Shown: piece after piece, positions 23,201-34,273 of the stretch
Layout: each line of letters starts with the position of its first letter
Numbering within the stretch: the first letter of the stretch is position 1
From: Lethocerus indicus
Taxonomy: Eukaryota; Arthropoda; Insecta; Hemiptera; Belostomatidae
Direction: 5' to 3'
DNA: 64,000 nt
NCBI GenBank assembly: GCA_019843655.1
Contig: JACDQD010000004.1
Coordinates: 1 to 64,000, forward strand
Translations under genes and position numbers: made by a program
The notes under the pieces: model-generated
What the model was told of the DNA's origin: nothing
The model's input: only the letters and a program-made list of their open reading frames with translations
Database searches by the model: none

Positions 23201-24413
23201 ACTAAAAAAGTTAAACAAAAACCGATTGACCGAACAAGACGAATATTGGAGATATCGGTGGACAACAGAATCGGAGAGGACAACTGAAGTAATAAATTTA
23301 TAAGGAGACAAAATTGAGAAAAAATAGACAAACCGAGTAAAACAACTAAGAAACAAATTGCCTAAAAAATTAAACAAAAACCGATTAACCGAACAAGATA
23401 AATATTGGAGATAACAGTGGACAACAAATTGAGAACAGAACTGAAGTAATAAATTTATAAGCAATTGACTCGTACAAACAGAATAAAGGTGGACAAAATT
23501 GAAAAAAATAGACAAACCGAGTAAAAACAACTAAGAAACAAAATTGACTAAAAAAAATTAAACAAAAATCGACTAACCGAACAAGATAAATATTGGAGAT
23601 AACAGTGGACAACAAAATTGGAGAGAACAGAACTGAAGTAATAAATTTATAAGCAATTGACTCGTACAAACAGAATAAAGGTGGACAAAATTGAGAAAAA
23701 TAGACAAACCGAGTAAAAACAACTAAGAAACAAAATTGACTAAAAAAAATTAAACAAAAACCGATTGACCGAACAAGACAAATATTGGAGATAACAGTGG
23801 ACAACAGAATTGGAGAGGACAAAACTGAAGTAATAAATTTATAAGAAATTGAACAGAACTCAACTCGTACAGACAGAATAGAAGTAGACAAAATTGAGAA
23901 AAATTAGACAAAAATCAGAATAAAAGTAGACAAAATAACTGAAAAAACGGAATGAACAACCAAACTGAGCAAAATTGGACTGAACAATACTGACCTAGAC
24001 GACATTTACATAATGATAAACTATTATTATTATTATTTATTAACCTCGTTTCTATATTCCTGTTGTGAGGTGATAACGCTGAAATAATCAAAACGTACAG
24101 AGGACAGTAACGAAAATAAATTGGGTCGTTAAGCTGTTTGCGGGATTGCGGTTATAAGAATATAGTTTTCAGACTGTTCTGTCTGCCAATTTCTGACAAC
24201 GATTTCCGCTGAAATCCCATTCGTTTGTTGGTTTTGTTGCCAGCGCCCGATGACTTCCTTGTGGACGACGACATGATGGGCGGCGACCTGCTGGGCGACA
24301 TCTGCGAGGGTGAGGGCGGCGCGATGATGCAGCCGATGAGGCCGATGTCGCCGATGAGGCTGGCGCAGCCTCGCCAGGACCCGTTCTGCGACGACCTCAT
24401 CGATTTCTCCTGA
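20212..24413 (+). CDS. Unrecognised proline-rich, acidic-tailed protein (seven exons)
   Basis: Proposed exons: about 20212-20447, 21046-21237, about 21446-21818, 22005-22260, 22338-22553, 22624-22850 and 24244-24413 (TGA). All inner junctions have GT/AG and agreeing phases. The product has an N-terminal segment ITNELISAHFLNRIFNGKAT followed by EIGVSEMTGLVV, then TVAAYRAVKPPGPPSPNIIS and EEYRRMTEEAEAA. A long Pro/Gly/Arg-rich region follows, then an acidic patch SDSSSDDEGG, IQRDFEIRCRRDMLERDRM, YMYLPPPLKQSELRFTRHHF and an acidic Met/Pro tail ending DPFCDDLIDFS. This composition suggests a nuclear regulatory or scaffold protein; I cannot name the family. Exons 1 and 3 need small frame corrections within G/C runs, and the true start was not located. 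Confidence 0.6.
20868..20965. mobile_element. Fragment of the CTTCAGTAGC palindromic element (intronic)
   Basis: GACCGGTTTCGGCCGCTCGC followed by CGTCTTCAGTAGCG, then an imperfect inverted partner GAAGACGGCGAGCGG. It belongs to the dispersed family described for 41777-42292. It lies in intron 1 of the proline-rich gene, next to a (GTT)n patch at 21005-21034. Confidence 0.65.
22980..23935. repeat. ~160-195 bp tandem repeat in an intron
   Basis: Five A-rich copies marked by TTGGAGATAACAGTGGAC (about 23074, 23245, 23404, 23591 and 23785), with ACTGAAGTAATAAATTTATA, GACTCGTACAAACAGAATAA and AAACCGATTGACCGAACAAG. They lie in the last intron of the proline-rich gene (22851-24243). The antisense reading frames here are low-complexity artefacts. 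Confidence 0.88.
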
Positions 24414-24620
24414 AAGGGAGGGGGGGGGGCGACGGGAGGACGCCGTTCGAAAACACCCGACACCAATATACGCTAATTCTCCGCACCTAAACCAGTCTCG
24501 TATTGTCGTATACCGCCGGATTTACAGGAACGGGTCGTCGGCCTCTGAACTTGGTGGTGGTGGTGGTGGACACACTTTCCCCTACTTTCAGGATAAGCAA
24601 ACGGTTATTGTAGATTTCCG

Positions 24621-24840
24621 TGCTTTTCCGTGTCTCCCGGTCTTTCGCTGGACCGGTTTCGGCCGCTCACCGTCTTCAGTAGCGGTGTCAGTCGCTATTC
24701 GGATGTTTTTCGGGCGTGCTCACCGCACTCTGTCGCTGTCACTCGTGCTGTTGTGCCAAAAGTGACTACTGAAGATGGCGAGCGGCCGAAATCGGTCTAG
24801 CGAAAGAACCGGACCGCGAGAGGAGACACAGAAACACACA
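24621..24840. mobile_element. CTTCAGTAGC palindromic element, complete short copy
   Basis: The left arm GGACCGGTTTCGGCCGCTCA/CCGTCTTCAGTAGC (24652-24687) and the right arm ACTACTGAAGATGGCGAGCG/GCCGAAATCGGTCTAGCGAA (24765-24806) enclose about 75 bp. Outer parts TCTCCCGGTCTTTCGCTGG and GAACCGGACCGCGAGAGGAG extend the inverted repeat. Confidence 0.8.
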
Positions 24841-25160
24841 AAATCTGTCTCAAACCTTGACCTCAAAACTTGATGCAGCCAACAAATTGACAATATACAG
24901 AGCTATGGACATCCGCCGAGACGTCCTTCCGAGACCCCCAGGGCTATGTATCGAATATCCCCTCGGACCTCTTCCCACCAGCACCATTAATTACCTCGTA
25001 ATCGTAATTTCCTCAGTTAATCGTCGATTGTGGCGGCTTAAACCCCACTGATCCGGGGAATCGTCTCTCTCTCTCTAGAATCAAAGTCGGCAAAGTGCCG
25101 CCCGCGGGTGATTTCTTCATCTCGAGATACGTCTCATAACAATACTTGAATCGATTGCAC
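24841..25160. CDS. Possible short terminal exon, strand uncertain (about 25077-25161)
   Basis: On the + strand a strong pyrimidine tract and TAG (25062-25077) precede an open stretch reading IKVGKVPPAGDFFISRYVS, then TAA. On the - strand an AG at about 25162 precedes CNRFKYCYETYLEMKKSPAG followed by GTLPTLI, which also looks protein-like. Neither reading connects to a recognised neighbour. The region lies between the + strand proline-rich gene and the - strand F-box gene, so either strand is possible. The rest of 24841-25060 shows nothing else. Confidence 0.25.
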
Positions 25161-25164
25161 CTAC

Positions 25165-26152
25165 AACATATAAGAAGATTGTGAATAAGAGAAAATTTTA
25201 AAAATAATTCGCGAATCCGTCCTAAGTCGGGGAGCGTCTCAGTAGAACGAGGCGGAAGAAGGTTCGATATGAGAAAAATTCTAATTAATTTACGTGTAAA
25301 GAAAATATTTATTTTCGTCCATAAAAATCAGGTACACCGCTAAATAGTATAAATAAAAGTTTAAAAACAGATTATAGATATAAATATAAAAACGGACAGA
25401 TATAAAAATGGAGATTGCGCGTATACGAACTGTGGTGTGCCTGAGAATAAACTTTCGACGGAGGAGGATTTCGATTCCTCGACTTCTTCACGCCAGGACA
25501 CGTCTTCGGTTTTAGTCGTCGAAGGCACACCCGCGTGTATACATAAAAACAACCATATATATATATATACATGTATATACGGTACCATATAAATGAATAT
25601 AAATGCAACAGGTACAAGAGAGCAAGTACAAGGGATACAACTTCAATTCTTATTCAGCAATTTTAATGTTATTAACTTCTTTTATACTCGACAAAAATCG
25701 TGAAACGACAGGTTGGGAATTTGTGAAATGAAAAGAAAATGGCTTGGTCGGGGGATCGAACTCGCTTCGTTTAAAAACCTCTGCAACTTGTTTCACATTA
25801 TTAAAATATATCGGCGATATTGTACGAAAACTGTCGGTACAGAGTGAATTTACGTGATATTCCACGAATTCTCGTTTAAAACTCTCGTTCTTTACGCAAC
25901 ACGGTTCTAAATCGCGGTTCGATCCCCCGTCGCGTCCATTTCTGGTACGAGGTTCCGAATTTGAATTGCGCGATAAAAAATTCTCTCTCGTGATCCGTTC
26001 AGCGGATTTTTATCTGTCCGTAATAAAAAATTAGAATAATAAAACGGAACAGCGGTATTACAGCCAGAGGTAACATCAAATATATAATAATCTATAGGAA
26101 GCGTTTTCATTTTTTTTTTTGAGCACATTCAACTTACAACATGGACAATGTT

Positions 26153-26207
<55 letters not shown>

Positions 26208-28500
26208 TATATTGTAAATCCGCCTATTGTAGCTTCAAAAGTGGTGCAACTCGAAATAATGCGCAATAAGATTCGAGCGGCTTTTTTCCGGAGCGCCGAC
26301 AATATTTCTCGATCGAAAAACAAAATGAATAATTATTTTTTCTGATGGAGGGGAAAAAAAACAGATTATATTTTTTCCCGTCGAGTTGCATCACTGCGGC
26401 AACAAATCGTGCGATATGTTGCGCAACATGGAACATTAAAGAGAGGTGGGGATATGTAGATTGACAAAAATATCCCCCCCCGATAAACACACAAAAATCA
26501 GAAAACCATCGAGCGGTTTTATAATAAGCGTTTTTCGCATAATTGCCAATTATTGCATGTATCAGTAACTGCCTATTTCATTTCGTACCCTTCAATCCTG
26601 CGAACCCTAGATTCGTAACCTTTCCCGCTTATTTATTATTTTGTTTTAACTTTATCTGTACTTTGATTGTACAAACCGTGTACATCTAGTTCAATATACC
26701 TGTTGTCGATCCAATAGTCAAATCAACGGAAGCTTTTAAAATGAAAATTATAAAGGGGCGTCATCACCAAGAACACTGACTGGATGGGAGGTTATAAACA
26801 GACTGTTGTGTTATACAGCAAAAGGTTATGAATGTCTCGGAGCTCCGTGGTTTTTTTTTTTTTCCGAATCGTGTGCGGAAGGAAGGGGTGGGGGAAGTTT
26901 AAAATTTTATAAAACACCGATTAACATCAATAGAGAGATCTACACCTAAACAATAATAACGTTAATATTATATATCTGTGTGTATATATATATATAAACT
27001 ACAATATCGAATGCGACATGCATAGAACAAATTTGCGATTCGCTGGGCGGGGGCGAGTCAGAGTTGGACAATGTTTATTCGAAACTGAAACGTAATTTTT
27101 TTTTTGACAAACACGGTCCTTAGATATATTCCGATGGAATAATTCGAAAATAAGTTCATTAATTAGGAAATACATTAGAGTAAAATTGTCGAATTTGTTA
27201 TGTTTTTCCGTGTTGTACGAAGTGAAATTCATTTGGCATCAAAACAACAAGAGTGAGCTGATGGGATTAAATTTAAAATATTCGAATACAGTTTATGATT
27301 CGTGTGAAAGTACTGTTTTTTTTTTCTCATCGGAAGTCGTTAGCCGAAATAAATTGTGAATTGTTGTAGTGGCATTGAAATGTATTTTTATTCGACAAAC
27401 ATTGCATATCGGCACATTTGCTCACAATTGCGCTATAAAGTGTAATGACCGAACGGAATTACTAATTATCTTTTGAATCGACTATTTTTAAATACAAACT
27501 GATGATTTTATGACCAATTTCAAGTTATATATAGATACAATACCATTTTAATCTCTTCACATAATTTATCGAATGATACTTACCCCCCCCCAGCATAAAT
27601 CGCAAATTTGAATTCGACATAAAACACAAAACATTGAAGAGGGGGAAATGGGGCGCAGTGCCGGATATGTAAATATTCATTTTTTCTTGCTACGACGTTT
27701 CAACAATTTTTTACGAATCGATTCGCGATTTTTAAAATTTTTTTTCGAGCCTCGCCCACCAATTTCCACTCTTCAATTCGATCCGTTAACAATTTTCTTT
27801 CGAAATACAAAGATTCGCTCGGAATCAAGCCAAAAAAAAAATAGAGAGAGAGTAGTTTTTTCGAAAAAAAAAATATACAATTTTTAAAACGTTTACACTT
27901 AACAACGGCTATAACGACTACGATATGAAATTTTTTGTTCAAAGCATAAAATACTGTGGCGTTCACGGTTGTAGCCGTCGACTTTCATGACACAGAGGAC
28001 AACCGAACACTGAGGGCGAATAAGAGAATTCGCCCTCGGAAAGTTTATATAATATAAAACATCGAATCGGGGACTGTTTCTTGTCGTTAAAAATGAGATT
28101 GCGGTAAAAAAATTCAACAATTATTCAAGGAATTAATGTAAAATATTCAGTCCGAGGGACGAAACTAAAATTATATACACTAAAATTTCTTATAGACAAT
28201 ATAAAATAAGTACTGACGCGACTAGCACCAGTATAATACAATGCAAATAATACTGTCGGTGTATATTTCAGAGGAGATACAAACAAATTTGAAATTTTTT
28301 TGGTGTTGGCCTTACTTCGAGATTTATATTTTATTCCGTCACTTTTTTTTTTCTTTCTTACGGCACAAAATATCGTTTCATATATCACAAAAACGAAACG
28401 CGGTGTGCGAAAACAAAGAGAGAGAGAGTTAAAAATATTGAACTAATCGCATTTATGACTTACATATAACAATGATTATATTACCGCGATATTAATTTTT
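25165..28500. other. AT-rich intergenic region, no gene recognised
   Basis: Contains (TA)n tracts at about 25556-25570 and 26157-26206, scattered poly(A)/(T) runs and a C-run at 27587. Several open frames of 60-88 codons are present, but they show no family resemblance, no splice context and A/T-driven composition. I see no gene here. Confidence 0.6.
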
Positions 28501-28534
28501 TATCTTGTCTTACCGTCTTTTTTTTTTTATATTG

Positions 28535-29060
28535 TCGGTGAAAAGCGGTTCGAAAGGAAAGAAAATTCCACGCTGCTTGGGGATAATTTCGGCGGGGAAA
28601 ATACAGTTTTCGAAAATTATATCGGGCCAATTTTCTGCGTATCTGTTGTTGATGAAAAGCGTTTTGAATTGGCGCAAGATAATTACCGCGCTCCTTCCGG
28701 ATGAGGTCCGCGAAAAATACAGTTTTCGAAAATTATATCGGCCATTTTATGCCAATTTATGACGGAGTTTACGCGGTAATCGACGTTTCCGCCGTGATAA
28801 CGACGAATTTTTTTTTCTCCCGCTGACGAAAAGCTGTTCGAAAGAAAAGAAAAATTCCGCGCTGCTTGGGGATAATTTCAGCGGGAAAAATACCGTTTCC
28901 GAGAATTATATCGGCCATTTTTAAATTTTACGACTGAATTTAGGCGGTAATCGGCATGTTCCCGGCCGATGAAATGTTTGAAAGGGGCGAAAATCCTATC
29001 CTCGGAAAATACAGCTATTGACTATTATAACGGCCAATATTAAGTTTATGCGGTGAAAAA
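28535..29060. repeat. Degenerate tandem repeat, ~110-180 bp, about four copies
   Basis: The segment GAAAAGCGGTTCGAAAGGAA, then CGCTGCTTGGGGATAATTTC, GCGGGGAAAATACAG and TTTTCGAAAATTATATCGG recurs at about 28538, 28650, 28825 and 28965 with deletions. It lies just downstream of the F-box gene. Confidence 0.75.
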
Positions 29061-29166
29061 ATTTCCTCCGCCTCTGATTTTACAACTGGTCTAAGTTTAA
29101 AACGCGGGGTCGCAAAATTTTCGGGCAAAATTGAGATTTCGAACAGGTTTTCGGACGAACGCCCTA

Positions 29167-29172
29167 TTTATT
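29167..29172 (-). other. Polyadenylation signal for the F-box gene
   Basis: AATAAA on the minus strand about 28 bases after the stop codon at 29202-29200. Confidence 0.55.
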
Positions 29173-29199
29173 AATGATTTCGAAATATCTTACGACTAC

Positions 29200-30463
29200 T
29201 TATGCGTATTGCCTGACGATGAATTTTCCCTGCGTCGTCGTATATACGACTCGGTTGGCGTCCGTATAGACGACCTGGTTGTTGGTCAGACTGGGATACT
29301 CCTTGGAGTCGCACGACACCTCCCTACCCTGCGGCTCCACCCTGCAGACCGAATAGAGCTTTCGTCCCTGCTTCAGGTGTCCCCTGGAAACACAACTATG
29401 GTTAATTGAGTTGATCGATTATATCAATTGTCGGTGACTGAAGAATATATATATATATATATATATATGGTTAAAATGCAGAATAGGGAACCCCCACTGA
29501 TAACCTAACAGGCGAGGTTATATATCGATATCCGTTTCATTCGATATCGTAACATACACTGTAGGCGACTGTTTGTTTTTTTTATTATTATTATTATTAT
29601 TTTGCTTATACAAGCGTGACGTCTTTTGTGGATACGGAAAGGTTGAGCCTGTATTTTTTCATGAGATTGAGGCATGAGACTCCGAAAAAGAGTGATTGAG
29701 ATATGTACGAATCTTAGATCGGTTGCGAGAAAGTATGTGTCCTGAATGTGGAAAGAATACGTTGAAATACATACGTCACGATATCCAATAAAACAGATAT
29801 CGTATATATGATATATATATATATATATATATATATACTCAACATCACCTCCATGTTTATACACACACACGCACACAGAGACAGAGACACGAACAATTTT
29901 GCTAAAAATAAATGAGGCGAAAGTTGTGAAATGTCGAAAAGTCGACGACACCCGACATCTTGTTTGTTCTGTTGTTTAGAAACGCATGGACATCAATCGC
30001 GGAATAGCGTTAGGATCAACGTTCAGCCTAATCAAGGTTCTCCCCAAATTATTATGCGATAATAATAACAGTAGAATACCTGTTTTGTGGTCCACAATCC
30101 GTTTGAATGCCGTAGATTTCGTGTGTTTCTGTCTCCTGTCCCGCCGGTTCGGTCTTTTGCTGGGACCGGTGGTTTCGGCCGCTCGCCGTCTTCAGTAGCG
30201 CTGTGTGTCAGTCACAGTTTGGATGTTGTCTTGTTATTGCGTTTTTCGCGATTTTGTCCCGTCAGCTTAAGTCATTGTAGGTCAAAGTTTGGGATGGTGA
30301 GCAAGGGGGAATACAGTGTCACTTTGGGAATTTATTTTTTCTTTTATTAAGTCGCTTCGTTTGTTCTTTAAAATCTCGATATTCGTGTGTTAAATTCGAA
30401 TTAGTTAGAATTTAATTTATCATATTCACTATCGGCCCCAATGAAGTTGAACCGTGCAGACTG

Positions 30464-30505
<42 letters not shown>

Positions 30506-31764
30506 TTTGCGACTTACACGAGGACGAGAGCGTGGCCGTCGATGAACTGTATTATATGGACGTCCTTGATGACTGGCAGGTGGGTGAAAGCGCCGAGCAG
30601 CCGCCAGGATGAGGCCCTCTGCGGTATGTGGACGGTGTACGTCGGCGCCAGTACGTAGACGGCGGAATTGTTCCTGAGGCGGACCGTTAGGAGGGTGTGC
30701 GAAGCCGTCAGGTAGGCCCTGTTGAGGACGTACCTGGCGCCGCCGCCGCCAGTTAACGTCAGCTCCAGCCTGATGACGGCGACGGCTCCCGCAGCACCGC
30801 CCCTCGTCCACATCACCACGCCCACCTTCTCCCTGTCACCGGTCTCGACGACGGCGCCCATCACCTGCTCCCGTCACAACAACACTTCTCTAGGTTCGTC
30901 ATGTATGTTTCTGTCTCCTATCGCTGGTTTCACGTGTACACGTGAAAGTGGCACGGTGGGCAGCGAGGATGCCCAAAAAACATCCAAAGTAGCAAAAGAC
31001 CGTACCGGCGAGAGGAGACAGAAACATCACGAACCTCTACAGTATTCCGACCCCTCGCAGACCACAAAACAGGTATATTAAATTAACGACACTTCTCTTT
31101 ATTTATATATTTTGTTATTTGTTTTTAGAATACCTGTGTGTGTGCGGTCTGCGAGGGGTCGGAATACCGTAGGTTTCGTGTGTTTCTTTGGTTTGGGTTT
31201 GGTCTTTTGCTATATAGGAATAATGTCACTTCCGACATTTCGGAACTCTAACCATTGGGGTCCGACCGAAGAGTGGATCAACTTGGACTTCTATATATAT
31301 ATATATATATACACACGGAGGTGAGGTGTCGTTTATACTCTCGGTATTAAGACACCGGCTTGTTACCGCATTGCTGGGGACCGACCTCTGCCGATATCGA
31401 ATCCTACGTTTCTATAATATCGGCACTCTTCAGTCGGATTCCGATGACGGAGCCGGTAAGAGTTGCGAAGCGGACACAAGACTGCGGGGCGGGGGCCCCC
31501 AGGAAGGATAAACGCCGTCTGTCTACTAACCGCGGAAACGTCGTCCATAATAATGGAATCGAGTAGTTCCTCGTCGGGGCCGATGCTGAAGAAGTCCGTG
31601 CAATCGCCTTCCGGATCGTAGCAGATGATCCTGCCGTCGGCGAGGGTCACGCACAAACCACGCTTGTCCCAACCATGCTCCACCTTGTCTATCCTACAAT
31701 CCATGTTCAAGAAGGCGGCAACTCTGCGCGGAATAAAAAAACTGATAAAAATGTATATAACATA

Positions 31765-31800
<36 letters not shown>

Positions 31801-34273
31801 TCTCCCGATCTCGAGAGAGTCCATCTCTCGATGTATATATACCGACCTACGCCTGTGTATGTCCCAGACGAGGAGGTCCATGTTGTTCTTGTCCCAGAGG
31901 CAGAGCCGGCGGTCCGTTTCGGGAAGGGAGCCGAAGCCGGAGAAGAGCTTGCAGACGATGTTGCAGCCGCGTATCCTGCGCCTCTCGACGAACTCGTGGA
32001 ACCTCTTCCAGTCGTAGTCGTTTTCGTCGGGCGGCAACTGGTGCACCGACACCAGCCTCTGACAGCCGTCGTCCGCACCGCCCTCCTCCAACATCTCCTC
32101 CGGCGGACCTCCGACATCCGCAACGCTGCGCAATACTGCAACGGAAATCGCATCGTTGGTACATGTGACGTTGACGTGCCGAAGTGACTAACACCGCCTA
32201 CTGAAGATGGCGAGTGGCCGAAACCGGTCTAGAAAAAGGTAGAACCGGCGAGACAGGAGACGGAAACGAACAAAACCTACGGTGCGATTATAAATCTACA
32301 ATTTATATATACAATAGATAATCATAGCATAATGGGAAATATTTACATTTAAATTTTAACACGTTCGGCGCCCAACGTGATTCGGTTGAGTTTCTCGTCG
32401 GGGCCCCCCAAATCCGACTGTCGGAGGTATTTGGTAAACAAAAAAAAAATGGAGATAAGAAAATTCCGCGAAGTTTTAGTCACAGATTGGTTGTCCTTAG
32501 AAAATACTGTTCGCCCGACACAGAAGGAGGATAGCGTCCCACCACCACTTGGAGGTTCGCAAGAATCTACAGGAAGGACAAACCTGTAAGAAAGAAGTGT
32601 GTCATATCCTGTGTTACCGAAAGAAGAGGGAAACTGTCGGACGCCAACAAGCGAGGAAAAACGTTAAAAAAACGACAACGTATTGTTTGAATTGCCCAAA
32701 ATTGCCACAGATGTGCCTGGACTGTTTCAATGAATATCATCCGACATAGATAATGCAATATTTTATCCTACATATAAATTAATAATAAAAAGTAGAGTAT
32801 TATATGTATACTTTTGATATTTTTATCCCGCATATTCTATATTTATACTTCAGCGCTTGTTCTATTAAATTTCTTTTAAAAATGCGACTGAAAATCTTAT
32901 TTAACTTCAACAAGAAAAGCGTCACCCATATATGGGTGACGAGGCCCCCACGGAAGCATACCCGTCACCCAAATATGGGTGACGCGGCGCCGAACGTGTT
33001 AAACAATGCGTTTTCGTTAGAAAATTGTTGAGACTGGAGACATTTTCTGTTAAAGCGATGATGTTATTAATAGTAGAGACCACTAGATACAGTGCATAGA
33101 ATCGGTTAAGTGGGTTAGAGTGTAAAGTGAAAAAGAATACTGACCGAACGGCGTGTTCAGCCTGGCGTTGAACGAGAGTACGAGGGCGAGACGGAAGTCT
33201 TGGTCGACGGAGGGCCGTTCGTAGAGGTAGGTGATGTTGGACGAGTTGACGGCGAGTAGGAGCTCGCCGGGGGCTATGACGACCGAGGTCGTCTCCCTGA
33301 TGGGCGGCGGCACCAGCGGCAGGGTGAGCGGCGTGCGAGGGCTGGAGCCGACCCACAGGCGGCCCCCGCCCAGCCAGAAGACAGCGCCGCCCGCACCGCC
33401 CACGTCGTCGCCGACGCTCGTCGACACCTCGCACTCCAACACGGTCTCAGAACTGTCCTCGCGCCACCTCGCCCGACACCTCCTCGCCGCCGCGTACTTC
33501 TTCAGGCTCGCGCACACACCTTCCCCCCCGCCTGGAAATCATCCAACCTCCATCACTTCCACCAATTTACGCTATAAGAGTTGCCGAGGAAACAGAGTTT
33601 GGGATATATTATTAACTTAATATACCTGTTTTGTGGTCTGCGAGGGATTGGAATACTTTACGTTCATGATGTTTCTGTCTCCTCTCCAAACCAGCGAGAG
33701 GAGACAGAAACATCACTAACCTACAGGATATATTATTCTTTTATATAATACATTTATATACGATGGTTAAATATAAACAGACATAAAACAAGAAAAACCA
33801 ACAAAAAGATCCTTGTATTTACGAGAGTGGGAGTGAAATAACAATTTTCGATCGCAAACGCTCCGGATTTTATTGCAAACAGATGAATTTTGATGATTCA
33901 AAAATGCTTGAACTATATCTCGATATAATGTCTAAACATGAGCTCTCGCTACGTACCTTCATCGTCGGGCAACGGATAGTGGACGGCCAACGGTAGAGCT
34001 CTCGCCCACAAGTGTTCGTTGTTCACCAGACTTTTCCATCTGGAAGAAATTAAATATATAATAAAAAATTTGTTTCTACCGTTCCAAAATGACTTGAAGC
34101 TCTGAATTTTCAACAATTCGAAATAGAAAAACTTTGGAGAAATAAACAATTTTCAAGAATCGTCAAGAATTTTACCGTTGGGAAACGTCGAAGCAAGCGT
34201 ACAAATCTTCGGCCTGCAGATAGCCGAGGATTATCTCGCCCACTTCATCGGGCAGCTCTCCCAATATATCGAC
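29200..34273 (-). CDS. F-box protein with a probable beta-propeller-like body (5' end missing)
   Basis: Seven minus-strand exons with fully consistent phases: 34273-34176, 34039-33957, 33531-33145, 32135-31847, 31723-31531, 30864-30518 and 29383-29200 (TAA), about 526 codons. The first two give an F-box: ILGELPDEVGEIILGYLQAE, then DLYACFDVSQRWKSLVNNE and HLWARALPLAV, the LP...I..YL...DL......W..L......W pattern that binds Skp1 in SCF ubiquitin ligases. The body has strand-rich segments such as VFWLGGGRLWVGS, RRLCLWDKNNMDLLVWDIHR, GLCVTLADGRIICYD and DANRVVYTTTQGKFIV, which resemble degenerate WD/propeller blades and could form the substrate receptor. There is no ATG in the first exon, so at least one upstream exon is missing. 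No frame breaks. I cannot assign a specific FBXO/FBXW name. Confidence 0.8.
29469..29840. mobile_element. TIR element related to 19534-19779, rearranged
   Basis: It begins with GGTTAAAATGCAGAATAGGG and shares AACCCCCACTGATAAC, TTATATATCGATATCCGTTT and CATTCGATATCG with the 19.5 kb element. It then continues with the inverse of that element's other half (TTATTATTATTATTTTGCTT, GACGTCTTTTG, GGAAAGGTTGAG). The right side (29785-29812) repeats ACGTCACGATATCC and ACAGATATCG in inverted order, so the whole is a foldback structure in a (TA)n context. It lies in the last intron of the F-box gene. Confidence 0.7.
30076..30245. mobile_element. Half copy (left arm) of the CTTCAGTAGC element
   Basis: ATACCTGTTTTGTGGTC, CGTAGATTTCGTGTGTTTCT, GTCTCCTGTCCCGCCGGTTC and TTTCGGCCGCTCGCCGTCTT/CAGTAGCGCTGTGTGTCAGT in the order of the left arm of the full element at 41777. 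It lies in the intron downstream of F-box exon 30864-30518. Confidence 0.8.
30929..31085. mobile_element. Half copy (right arm) of the CTTCAGTAGC element
   Basis: GTGGGCAGCGAGGATGCCC, AAAACATCCAAAGTAGCAAA, CGAGAGGAGACAGAAACATC and CCCCTCGCAGACCACAAAAC/AGGTATATTAA. This is the reverse complement of left-arm sequence. The core CTACTGAAGATGGCGAGCGG segment is deleted. Confidence 0.8.
31126..31220. mobile_element. Left-arm fragment of the CTTCAGTAGC element
   Basis: AATACCTGTG, GCGGTCTGCGAGGGGTCGGA and ATACCGTAGGTTTCGTGTGT, then GGTTTGGTCTTTTGCTA. It is in the same intron as the right arm at 30929-31085. Confidence 0.75.
32165..32285. mobile_element. Right-arm fragment of the CTTCAGTAGC element
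   Basis: CTACTGAAGATGGCGAGTGG, CCGAAACCGGTCTAGAAAAA, ACCGGCGAGACAGGAGACGG and AAAACCTACGGT. It lies in the intron upstream of exon 32135-31847. Confidence 0.8.
32356..33002 (+). mobile_element. piggyBac-type element, 13 bp TIRs, TTAA target duplication
   Basis: TTAA (32356-32359) is followed by CACGTTCGGCGCC (32360-32372). The reverse complement GGCGCCGAACGTG (32986-32998) is followed by TTAA (32999-33002). The TIRs are perfect over 13 bp, and TTAA duplication is the hallmark of the piggyBac superfamily. Near the right end are two 20 bp near-palindromes GTCACCCATATATGGGTGAC (about 32921 and 32963), typical subterminal repeats. The interior carries the 3' end of a transposase gene. At about 640 bp it is internally deleted and non-autonomous. 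It lies in an intron of the F-box gene, in opposite orientation to that gene. Confidence 0.88.
32430..32749 (+). pseudogene. piggyBac transposase C-terminal remnant
   Basis: An open frame with KKMEIRKFREVLVTDWLSLE is followed, after a +1 shift near 32555, by a second frame with CHILCYRKKRETVG and TTYCLNCPKLPQMCLDCFNE, then YHPT and TAG. The Cys/His spacing (C..C...C..CF..YH) matches the cysteine-rich C-terminal domain of piggyBac-like transposases, which recognises the element ends. The catalytic DDD core is absent, so the fragment cannot be active. Confidence 0.8.
33617..33730. mobile_element. Collapsed copy of the CTTCAGTAGC element (outer arms joined)
   Basis: TATACCTGTTTTGTGGTCTG, GATGTTTCTGTCTCCTCTC and a direct fold-back GAGAGGAGACAGAAACATCA joined by about 10 bp. 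The central part is missing. It lies in an F-box gene intron. Confidence 0.8.
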
